Assembly (NCBI GenBank): GCA_009775605.1 | Contig: VSPV01000145.1 | Span: 1 to 5,701, forward strand | DNA from: Paramuribaculum sp. | GTDB lineage: Bacteria; Bacteroidota; Bacteroidia; Bacteroidales; Muribaculaceae | Length of the DNA: 5,701 nt | Direction of reading: 5' to 3' | Translations under genes and position numbers: made by a program | The notes under the pieces: model-generated | What the model saw: only the letters and a program-made list of their open reading frames with translations | Told to the model about the DNA's origin: nothing | Databases searched by the model: none | Shown: one piece after another, positions 1 to 5,323 of the stretch | How the letters are laid out: every line of letters begins with the position of its first letter | How positions within the stretch are numbered: position 1 is the first letter of the stretch

Positions 1-159
1 CTTTGCGGACCCCATGAGCGATCCGAGGGTGGCCTCGGCGTCGGCCTTGGCCTTGCATGTGGATGTTGTGTAGACGCGTAGTGTGGCGCCAAACGCTTTT
101 TTGAAGTTAGCCTTGAGGGTTTTCACCTTCATGCGGCTGTCGATTCTAAGTTCTGCCAT
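1..159 (-). CDS. Partial small basic protein of unknown function (N-terminal 53 residues)
   Basis: This is the first 53 codons of a minus-strand gene that runs off the left edge of the window, so its length and C-terminus are unknown. The start is the ATG complementary to 157-159 and the frame is open to base 1. The visible part begins MAELRIDSRMKVKTLKANF, continues with a KKAFGATLRVY segment, and ends in an alanine- and lysine-rich stretch containing EATLGSLMGS. It has no signal peptide or membrane segment and is probably cytosolic. I recall unnamed small bacterial proteins with a similar KTLKxxFxxxFGxxLRVY core, but I cannot assign a function. It lies 24 bases after the TerB-like/acidic-tail gene, on the same strand, and is probably the seventh gene of the operon. 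The reading frame is well supported. The function is unknown. Confidence 0.75.
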   Translation of the reverse strand, partial: MAELRIDSRMKVKTLKANFKKAFGATLRVYTTSTCKAKADAEATLGSLMGSAK

Positions 160-183
160 AATGCTATGTTTTTTAGTGCTTTA

Positions 184-633
184 TTAAATGTCTATTAAAT
201 CTGACAGTTTGTCAAACAATGATTTGCCTTTGTCATCGTCACAGTCATCATTGTCATCATTGTCATCATTATCAAGCCTGCGCTTGTTTTGTGGTTTGCG
301 CGCATTTTCACTCTCGCGCTGACGCTTCTTCATGCGCATACGCAATTCAAAGTCGAATTCTTCGGGGTCAGCGCCCTCTTTTTCTGCCCGTTTCACCAGC
401 ATAGCGCGGTCCTCGTCCGAGAGCTCGCCATCCTCGAGCGCCATTGCAATCAGGCGCTCAAGAGCGGGGCTGATGTTCTTTCCGCTGAGGACAGGAGCTG
501 CCGGGGGCGGCGGAACATCCTTGGGTGATTTCTGAAACATCCCCTTGACGGACTTTGCGCCGCTTACAATCGTGTCTTTATTGTCCACGACTGTCTTGGC
601 TATCTTCATTATGCTGCCTATATCCATATTCAT
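184..633 (-). CDS. TerB-like segment protein with proline-rich linker and acidic (NDD)n tail
   Basis: This encodes 149 residues. Residues 1-36 form a possible amphipathic helix (MNMDIGSIMKIAKTVVDNK). Residues 37-50 are a proline/alanine linker (DVPPPPAAPV). Residues 55-100 hold an acidic helical segment, ALERLIAMALEDGELSDEDR followed by an EGADPEEF motif, which resembles the L-A-x-x-DGExxxxE helix-loop-helix of TerB-like (tellurite-resistance) modules. Residues 101-119 are strongly basic, residues 121-134 are an Asn/Asp repeat, and the end is amphipathic (SLFDKLSDLIDI). No signal peptide is present, so it is probably cytosolic. It starts 4 bases after the OmpA-family stop, with an alternative ATG two codons in. 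The half-size TerB-like segment could be an interaction module rather than a complete TerB domain. The coding call is secure, the domain match is moderate, and the role is unknown. Confidence 0.82.
   Translation of the reverse strand: MNMDIGSIMKIAKTVVDNKDTIVSGAKSVKGMFQKSPKDVPPPPAAPVLSGKNISPALERLIAMALEDGELSDEDRAMLVKRAEKEGADPEEFDFELRMRMKKRQRESENARKPQNKRRLDNDDNDDNDDCDDDKGKSLFDKLSDLIDI
244..270. repeat. Three tandem 9-base repeats encoding (NDD)n
   Basis: The plus-strand unit GTCATCATT occurs three times without a break at 244-252, 253-261 and 262-270, with degenerate copies to the left. On the coding strand it gives the Asn-Asp-Asp repeat in the acidic tail of the 149-residue protein. Because the unit is a multiple of three, gain or loss of copies would change tail length without a frameshift. 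Confidence 0.9.
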
Positions 634-637
634 CGGA

Positions 638-1543
638 TTATTCGAGTATTATGAATTCGGTTCGGCGGTTGGCCTCGGGATTGTTCGGGTCGAGGGGCTT
701 CGATGAGCCGAGTCCTGCAACTTCAAGGCGCGCGGAGTCGATGCCTTCCTTCTGCACAAGGAATGTCACCGCAGCCTGAGCGCGCTGCTGACTGAGCTTC
801 TGATTGAAATCCTCATCACCTTCGGCAGAAGTGTGACCCTCGATGCGCAGGCGCAGGTCGGGCGCTTGCTTCAGCACCTTGGCGAGGTCGTGGAGGGCGA
901 GCTTGGCGTCGTCGTTGAGGTCAGCCTTGCCCTGCTCGAACTGCGCGGCATTGAAGTTTCGCTCGATTTCGGCAATCTGCTGAACATAAACGGTGTCGCG
1001 CACAACCACTTCTTTCTCAACGATTTTCTCAACAACCTGCGGCCCCGCGGGGCGGAGGATGAAGTAGAGCACAGCCACCACGAGAATGGCGAGGATGAGC
1101 CAGAGCCACCAGGGGAGGCCTTTCCTGACAGGCGCGGCCACCGGTGGCACATAGCCGTTGAGGTATTCGAGGCGGAAGCCGCCTTTCTCTCCCTTTATGG
1201 TCTTTTCAAACTCGGCAACCTCGATGCCGTAGAGCGAACCCTGCTGCACCATGCGCTCGAAGGAGGATTTAGACCACACCTGAGCGAGAGCCACATCACC
1301 GTCGGCAGCGTGGATAACCTCGTCGGGCTTGGCGAAGTAGAGGCTCATCTTGTCGTTGAATTTTTCGGCTTCAGCCACGGGAAGAAAGAGTTGCTTGACT
1401 CCGCTGTCGGGGCATATCGTGTCTGGGAATGCCTTGCGCAAATCCTCGAGGGTTGCCTGGGGGTACATGACAACGTAGGCGCTGGCGATGCCGAGCGCGG
1501 TGCGGTTTTGCGCCTTGCCGTAAACTTTTATCTTGCCTGTCAT
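638..1543 (-). CDS. Single-pass membrane protein with C-terminal OmpA-like peptidoglycan-binding domain
   Basis: This encodes 301 residues. Residues 1-135 form a soluble domain with YPQATLEDLRKAFPD (27-41), a conserved-looking DG (81-82) and W90. It is followed by one membrane helix at about 144-163 (WLWLILAILVVAVLYFIL) flanked by R140/K141 and R164. Residues 168-197 are a charged, coiled-coil-like stalk. Residues 199-301 are an OmpA C-terminal domain, with GHTSAEG (236-242), N247, LSQQRA (250-255) and NRRTEF (292-297). The layout predicts a cytosolic N-terminus and a periplasmic wall-binding C-terminus. It is not an OmpA barrel and has no signal peptide. In OmpA-family domains the Asp of GHTD and an Arg 15 residues later contact peptidoglycan. 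Here the Asp is Ser239 while Arg254 is kept. The start overlaps the TerB stop by one base (TAATG), suggesting translational coupling. The gene may link a cytosolic partner to the cell wall. Confidence 0.93.
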   Translation of the reverse strand: MTGKIKVYGKAQNRTALGIASAYVVMYPQATLEDLRKAFPDTICPDSGVKQLFLPVAEAEKFNDKMSLYFAKPDEVIHAADGDVALAQVWSKSSFERMVQQGSLYGIEVAEFEKTIKGEKGGFRLEYLNGYVPPVAAPVRKGLPWWLWLILAILVVAVLYFILRPAGPQVVEKIVEKEVVVRDTVYVQQIAEIERNFNAAQFEQGKADLNDDAKLALHDLAKVLKQAPDLRLRIEGHTSAEGDEDFNQKLSQQRAQAAVTFLVQKEGIDSARLEVAGLGSSKPLDPNNPEANRRTEFIILE

Positions 1544-1977
1544 TACTCTTCCTCGTTATCGTCGTTTTCAAAAGAGACTTCGAGCTCGGGCTCAGTCTTG
1601 ACCATGTCGCAGAGCATGAGTACGGCGCTTTCGCGGTCGATGTCGAGAGCCTCAGCCATTGCAAGGAGATTGTAGACCTCGCCTGCGGTGAGCACTCCGT
1701 CGCAGAGCATCATCTGCATGATGGCCTGAAAGACTTCGCCTGCCTCCTCGGGATCAACTTTCTGAGCGTGCTTGACGGCGTAGGTTGTGGCAGCCTCGGG
1801 GGTGAGGTTCTGCACCTCGACCATTGCGGCGGTCATGTACTTGTGGAAATCCTTGTCGGGTATGCCGAAAGCCTCGGCCACTTCTTCGGCTGTTACGCGT
1901 TCAACTTCGGCATATTCTCCGTCTGCCCAGATGCAGGCAGCGAGTAGCGATGCGATGGTATTGGGTGCTGTGTTCAT
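1543..1977 (-). CDS. TerB-like helical protein
   Basis: This encodes 144 residues and is predicted to be almost wholly helical, with no signal peptide. It has two matching half-sites: ASLLAACIWADGEYAEVE near residues 9-26 and AIMQMMLCDGVLTAGE at 85-100. In each, a hydrophobic helix runs into a DG turn followed by acidic residues (D19, E21; D93, E100). This pseudo-twofold pattern is typical of TerB and DjlA-N-like folds, which bind metal ions in some members and are found in tellurite-resistance (Ter) stress loci. The tail is acidic (FENDDNEEE). The gene overlaps the upstream basic-repeat gene by four bases (ATGA) and shares one base with the downstream OmpA-family start, so the three are probably made at linked levels. 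The family call is fairly good. Tellurite resistance itself is not implied, because no other recognisable Ter gene is present. Confidence 0.88.
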   Translation of the reverse strand: MNTAPNTIASLLAACIWADGEYAEVERVTAEEVAEAFGIPDKDFHKYMTAAMVEVQNLTPEAATTYAVKHAQKVDPEEAGEVFQAIMQMMLCDGVLTAGEVYNLLAMAEALDIDRESAVLMLCDMVKTEPELEVSFENDDNEEE

Positions 1978-2231
1978 CTGAAAAGTCTTTTTAGGCGGTT
2001 AACGAGTGAATTTTGTGCTTTGCGGGCTTTTGCTATGCGTTCGCAGATGGCTTTGCCCTCTTTGGTGCGTTTGTCAACTTTGCCGCTCTTGGTTTTCTTG
2101 AGAGTGGACTGTGTTTTCTTGGCCGTCGATTTTGATTTGGCGGCTCTTGCTTTGGCAAGGCGATCCTTGAGCTCCTTATACTCTTTGGTGCGCTTGTCCA
2201 TCTTGCCTGCTGCGGTAGTCTTTACTGCCAT
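1974..2231 (-). CDS. Small, very basic two-repeat protein
   Basis: This encodes 85 residues with very high lysine plus arginine content and few acidic residues. It contains two copies of one motif, at residues 9-31 and 50-72, exactly 41 residues apart: G-K-(M/V)-D-K-R-T-K-E, then K at +10 and an R-(L/I)-A-K-A-R helix. The copies are joined by a Ser/Thr/Lys-rich linker (33-48) that looks disordered. The protein ends in NRLKRLFR. It has no signal peptide or membrane segment. The composition suggests binding to nucleic acid or to an acidic partner; the acidic tails of both TerB-like proteins are candidates, but this is inference. It starts 3 bases after the nuclease-fold gene and its stop overlaps the TerB start by four bases. 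The tight packing and the clean protein-level repeat argue that it is a real gene. I do not recognise a named family. Confidence 0.85.
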   Translation of the reverse strand: MAVKTTAAGKMDKRTKEYKELKDRLAKARAAKSKSTAKKTQSTLKKTKSGKVDKRTKEGKAICERIAKARKAQNSLVNRLKRLFR

Positions 2232-2234
2232 AGG

Positions 2235-2903
2235 TCAGATAGTGATTATAGTGTAATAAAATGATTGATTATCTATTGAGGTGTTGTGCCAGGCGACGGA
2301 GTATTTGCCGCCGAGGGTGAATGGGGGCTTGTCGGCTGCGGTGCGCGGCGAGCCTGCCCAGGCGAGTGTGCCGGTGACAGCTGAGCGTCCGTCGGCGAGG
2401 GAGAACGCGGAGCAGATAGTGCCGGGGCGCGGTCCGCGGAGATAGTAGTCGTCGTTGGTGAGCATCACCGAGAGTCCTCCCTTGACGGCCTTTGGGAAAA
2501 GGCTGCGGACAATCTCCACGCGGCGCACATCCTTCCAGAAGTTGTACATGACAATATCCTGCGCTCCCTGATTCTTGACAATCTCCACTCCGGGTAGAAC
2601 CTTGCCGAAGCGGATGATGTCGGTCATCACCCTGCGGGTTGGATATTTGAGCTCGACGGGCACATATTCTGCACCCTTGCGCACAACGAGGTCGAGACGC
2701 AGGTCGCTGCTCCATTCGTAGCCGGCGCCCTTAGCGACGGAGTTGGGAATATAATACTCCACTTCCACATCGTCGTAGGTGCCTTTGGCGAGCAGACTGA
2801 CCGCGAGCTTCATCTGAAAGTCGCGCTCGTTGAACATCAGCCCGTCACAGCCGGCCATGAACTCCCGGATGTGCTTGTCTACTGTAGTGGCAAGACTACT
2901 CAC
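2235..2903 (-). CDS. Probable PD-(D/E)XK nuclease-fold protein
   Basis: This encodes 222 residues, probably cytosolic. Early comes a helix with an acidic residue (FNERDFQMKLAVSLL, E26). Then DVEVEYYIP (45-53), then a strand-turn-strand core, LRLDLVVRKGAEYVPVELKYP (68-88). D71 and E84-x-K86 are spaced as in the catalytic core of PD-(D/E)XK restriction-endonuclease-like proteins, and E26 could be the helix glutamate seen in many of them. The C-terminal half (about 110-222) has no motif I recognise and may give substrate choice. The start is GTG (2901-2903): it forms a four-base GTGA overlap with the previous stop and keeps the N-terminal helix. ATG starts at residues 16 or 23 would remove part of it. 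Nuclease activity is inferred from the motif. Some proteins with this fold are inactive or only bind DNA. Confidence 0.85.
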   Translation of the reverse strand: MSSLATTVDKHIREFMAGCDGLMFNERDFQMKLAVSLLAKGTYDDVEVEYYIPNSVAKGAGYEWSSDLRLDLVVRKGAEYVPVELKYPTRRVMTDIIRFGKVLPGVEIVKNQGAQDIVMYNFWKDVRRVEIVRSLFPKAVKGGLSVMLTNDDYYLRGPRPGTICSAFSLADGRSAVTGTLAWAGSPRTAADKPPFTLGGKYSVAWHNTSIDNQSFYYTIITI

Positions 2904-3286
2904 TTGTTGGCGTTTATGAAGTCGACGAGCTTGGAGCCGTTGTTGCGGGTGTTTGATTTTTCGTTGATTTCAAAACCAACCTGTGCGGCGATTTCGCGGA
3001 GCGCTCCGAGAGTGTTGGCATAGGTGCGGTAGGTTTCGATTTTGCCGTTTTCGCGGCGTGTCACCACATATTCTCCGATTTCAGCCGTAGTGCCGTCGCC
3101 GAATTCCTTGACGATTCGGCGCCCGGTTTCCTGAGTGTTCCACTTGGGGTCGATCTCAAAGTTTTTTGTGGCGGCTATTTCGCGGAGGGAGCCTATGACG
3201 TTGTCGTAAATCTTGCACACGCGCACTGTGCCGGAATCCTCTACCGTGATGATGTACTCTCCTGAGATTGCTGATTTCTTTGCCAT
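2900..3286 (-). CDS. Two-copy repeat-domain protein of unknown function, first gene of operon
   Basis: This encodes 128 residues made of two homologous units, residues about 9-61 and 71-123, offset by exactly 62 residues with no gap needed. Each reads GEY(I/V)(I/V)T, a turn with a glycine, a Y-(D/A)-N segment, (S/A)LREIAA, FEI, NT and G-x-x-(I/L)-V. The pattern suggests a beta-hairpin followed by a helix and a short C-terminal helix. No signal peptide is present. Close matches between copies are LREIAA at 34-39 and 96-101. The start is the ATG at 3284-3286, read MAKKSAISGE. The stop overlaps the nuclease-fold gene's GTG by four bases. I recall similar LREIA/NTR modules in unnamed bacterial proteins but no established function. 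No full promoter match lies directly upstream, so transcription may begin further up in the intergenic region. Confidence 0.85.
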   Translation of the reverse strand: MAKKSAISGEYIITVEDSGTVRVCKIYDNVIGSLREIAATKNFEIDPKWNTQETGRRIVKEFGDGTTAEIGEYVVTRRENGKIETYRTYANTLGALREIAAQVGFEINEKSNTRNNGSKLVDFINANK

Positions 3287-3451
3287 TGCATTGACTTATT
3301 TAAGGTTAATTATTGATATATGAAAACGCGACGATGCCCGCGACCGCTCCGTGATGCCGGAACCGACGTGCGCAAATCAATCGGTAAAAATAAAATCGTA
3401 GAGTAATTCTCTGCCATTTTTCCATCTGTGAGCTATGCCTGCCAATCATGA

Positions 3452-3479
3452 CGGCTCCACATACGCTGATGTGACGCCG
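3452..3479. other. Imperfect hairpin in the intergenic region
   Basis: CGGC (3452-3455) pairs with GCCG (3476-3479). CACAT (3458-3462) pairs with ATGTG (3469-3473) around a six-base loop, with a two-by-two internal mismatch between the stems. No T-run follows on either strand, so it is not a typical terminator. It could be leader RNA structure or chance. Confidence 0.35.
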
Positions 3480-3535
3480 GCAAGACCGACATTAGGATTA
3501 GCTCTGCAAGACGGGACGCAGATATTTAAGGTTTA

Positions 3536-3560
3536 GAAGCGGACTGCGAAGAGTCGCTTC
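3536..3560. other. Imperfect hairpin in the intergenic region
   Basis: GAAGCG (3536-3541) pairs with CGCTTC (3555-3560), and ACT (3543-3545) pairs with AGT (3552-3554). There is one bulged G at 3542 and a six-base loop. This nine-pair stem is the strongest hairpin in the gap. No T-tract follows, so a simple terminator is unlikely. Leader RNA structure is possible but unproven. Confidence 0.4.
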
Positions 3561-3691
3561 AAGGTAGAACAGCCGTCCCATATCTTTCCTCCAGCGGTAT
3601 GTCTCTTCGGGCATTGCTGGCTGAATTGCCGCGGATATGTATTCTACCCATGGGCACGCCGACGCATGGTAGCGCGAACCATTTGCAATGG

Positions 3692-3718
3692 CAAAATTAA
3701 TAAACATGGGCAAAACTA
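3692..3718 (-). promoter_or_regulatory. Two possible -7 boxes for leftward transcription into the operon
   Basis: Read on the minus strand, 3711-3718 is TAGTTTTG and 3692-3699 is TAATTTTG. Both fit the Bacteroidetes -7 pattern TAnnTTTG. Neither has a TTTG at the expected distance upstream, and the region is A/T-rich enough for chance matches. If real, the leader to the first operon gene would be about 400 bases. Confidence 0.22.
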
Positions 3719-3726
3719 CCCCCCCC
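3719..3726. repeat. Homopolymer run of eight C
   Basis: Eight consecutive C on the plus strand (eight G on the minus strand) lie in the intergenic gap. On the minus strand the run includes the G of an ATG and the two glycine codons after it, in the doubtful 76-codon frame. Runs of this length can slip during replication and are also a common place for sequencing error. Confidence 0.85.
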
Positions 3727-3839
3727 ATTTGTTAAATAAAGTTAAGGCAAAAGTGTGATCGGGGTCAGGCTGCGGTGGAGGTGCGGCGGTAGAGGAGCAC
3801 GGCGATGATGGCGTAGCGGCGGTGGTATAGCCTCAAAAC

Positions 3840-5240
3840 CTACAGTTTTGACAACTCGTCGATCAACGCGGGACGGCGGGGTGTACGGGATTTCTGTTCA
3901 GTTGCAATTTGATTTGACTCTTCCGTTCCTCCATATTTGATGAGCTTTCTGAGAAGAACCACGCCTTCCCTATAGGCATCCCGACCGTATGCGTGCTGGA
4001 AGTAGCTTCTTACAGCGGATGCATATAGCTTGACTATCTCGTCGGCAAAGAGTTTTTTCAGTTCATCAGGTGCATCGTCAATATTGTAAGTGGATGGTTC
4101 TTTGCGAAGGAAATCCATATACTCTTTCCACATTTTTTCCTGAGTGTATATGTATAATAGCCGGACTTTATCCTTATTGCTACGCGCCTCGCATATCAAA
4201 GTGGCTACATATTCCATCCATTCATCCTGAGGAACCAGAGACCTCAGAACGGCATACATCGCTTCATAATAATATTCTTTTTCACCCCATCCACTTCCGT
4301 TGAAAAAGAAATAGCGGGCTAATTCAAGCTCTTTGTCCCGATTTTTCGTCTGACGGTAGACTTTATATTCCCATTTATGCCAATCATTGAGAAGCCCTGC
4401 ATGTTCTGCATCATGGACCACTCCATCCTGAGCAAGTCTGAGCACCTCGTCATAGTCAGATTTATCCCATGCCTTTTGAATAAGTGTATTGCGAAAATCT
4501 GGATTGGACACGTGGTCGTACATAAACTTGATCTGATCTTCTTCGGTGCCGCATTTGGACATCATTTTAAACCTGTATATTTGGGCGGTCTCGGCATTAT
4601 GTTGCGCACTCCAGTCATCGCCTTCGGGCCAGAAAGCATCCAGCGCGGAGATTACTCTTTTCTGTTTATCAGGGGTGTCGGCCAGAATGATAGCCATTTC
4701 CATCCAATCCCACCACCAATCCCAACCCTTCAGGTCATTGTAGTTGAATCTGGAAAGCACGTATTCGAATATTTCGGATTTAATGTTTTCCGGGAGAGAA
4801 TCGTTTTTACACAGGTCGAGCCATTTTTCAAAACCGTCGTAAATTATCGCTCCTAATTCTCCTGCGCTGTCGTCACCGCTATTAATAATATTTTCAGCCT
4901 CCGAGGCAACACCGGTGAGCACAGCTATTGCCACTTCCCAGTCTCCCTTTTCCATAGCTTCATCTGCCTCATCAAGAATTTGAGTTACAGCGCGGTTGAA
5001 GTCGAAAGTGTCGCGATAGGGGATATAGCCGTAATTTCCGGTATAATCATCAATCAAATCTTTCACACGGGCAGCGTAGCTCTCCGGATTGGGGCTAAAC
5101 AGCGTCACGGTTCCAAGAGAGAGGAATTTCTCTTGAAACTGTCGGTCGGCAGCGCATTCCTTCCGGATGAAATCCGCAAGTTGCATTCTGTCAAGCTTGG
5201 ACAAGAGCAACTCTACACTGTCGATATTCTTCTTTGCCAT
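3840..5240 (-). CDS. Helical repeat protein resembling the C-terminal region of SWIM zinc-finger proteins
   Basis: This encodes 466 residues with no signal peptide, predicted to be almost entirely helical (alpha-solenoid or TPR-like). The N-terminus, SVELLLSKLDRMQLADFIR and an acidic helix after it (8-42), resembles the LxxLxxxxLxxFI segment that opens helical regions of SWIM zinc-finger and DUF6880-type proteins. The C-terminus also matches my memory of those proteins: LLRKLIKYGGTEES (429-442) and TPRRPALIDELSKL (453-466). No CxCxnCxH SWIM motif is present, so this is a stand-alone helical part or a distinct family. A notable tryptophan cluster lies at 171-180 (KGWDWWWDWM). The start is ATG at 5238-5240, with no nearby upstream alternative. 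The gene is A/T-richer than the operon to its left and appears to be transcribed alone. A scaffold role is possible, but the function is unknown. Confidence 0.88.
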   Translation of the reverse strand: MAKKNIDSVELLLSKLDRMQLADFIRKECAADRQFQEKFLSLGTVTLFSPNPESYAARVKDLIDDYTGNYGYIPYRDTFDFNRAVTQILDEADEAMEKGDWEVAIAVLTGVASEAENIINSGDDSAGELGAIIYDGFEKWLDLCKNDSLPENIKSEIFEYVLSRFNYNDLKGWDWWWDWMEMAIILADTPDKQKRVISALDAFWPEGDDWSAQHNAETAQIYRFKMMSKCGTEEDQIKFMYDHVSNPDFRNTLIQKAWDKSDYDEVLRLAQDGVVHDAEHAGLLNDWHKWEYKVYRQTKNRDKELELARYFFFNGSGWGEKEYYYEAMYAVLRSLVPQDEWMEYVATLICEARSNKDKVRLLYIYTQEKMWKEYMDFLRKEPSTYNIDDAPDELKKLFADEIVKLYASAVRSYFQHAYGRDAYREGVVLLRKLIKYGGTEESNQIATEQKSRTPRRPALIDELSKL

Positions 5241-5288
5241 GGCTGTTGATTTGTTGATATTGGGATAAATATAATTCTAAACCGATTT

Positions 5289-5304
5289 AATCATTCAAAT
5301 GATT
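5289..5304. promoter_or_regulatory. 16-base palindrome in leader of the 466-residue gene, possible operator
   Basis: AATCATT (5289-5295) and AATGATT (5298-5304) form a perfect inverted repeat with a two-base centre. A further copy of the arm, GAATGAT (5308-5314), can pair with ATCATTC (5290-5296) instead. It sits about 10-20 bases downstream of the minus-strand -7 box, where a repressor or an alternative RNA fold could act. The regulator is unknown. Confidence 0.4.
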
Positions 5305-5323
5305 CAAGAATGATGATTTGTAG

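Larger units (their letters stand above)
3287..3839. other. Intergenic region, about 550 bases, no convincing gene
   Basis: This region separates the 466-residue gene from the operon. It holds an in-frame extension after the TAG stop (3765-3839), an eight-C run at 3719-3726, a perfect 5-base inverted repeat with a 3-base loop (CCATT/AATGG, 3679-3691), two longer imperfect hairpins (3452-3479 and 3536-3560), and three copies of GGCAAAA (3690, 3709, 3746). The only sizeable frame, 76 codons at 3498-3728 on the minus strand, lacks recognisable motifs. The region may hold the operon promoter and a long leader, or decayed coding sequence. Confidence 0.6.

Noticed and set aside
833..1675. 280-codon plus-strand frame
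   Set aside because: It is the antisense shadow of the OmpA-family and TerB-like genes, whose domains and overlaps are clear on the minus strand.
2269..2715. 148-codon minus-strand frame overlapping the nuclease-fold gene
   Set aside because: It is rich in Arg, Pro and Ser, as expected of an out-of-frame reading of a G/C-rich gene, while the longer frame carries the nuclease motif.
3373..3380. TTGATTTG on the minus strand as a -7 box for the operon
   Set aside because: It has one mismatch to TAnnTTTG at a key position and no TTTG 19-21 bases upstream.
3320..3406. 28-codon plus-strand frame with a basic peptide
   Set aside because: It is short, has no ribosome-binding or promoter support and points away from the operon, so chance is the simplest explanation.
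3498..3728. 76-codon minus-strand frame in the intergenic gap
   Set aside because: It has no recognisable motif or domain, starts in an eight-G run, and contains the hairpin structures. It could be decayed coding sequence but is not supported as a gene.
4377..4856. 159-codon plus-strand frame
   Set aside because: It lies wholly antisense to the 466-residue gene and has no recognisable motif.
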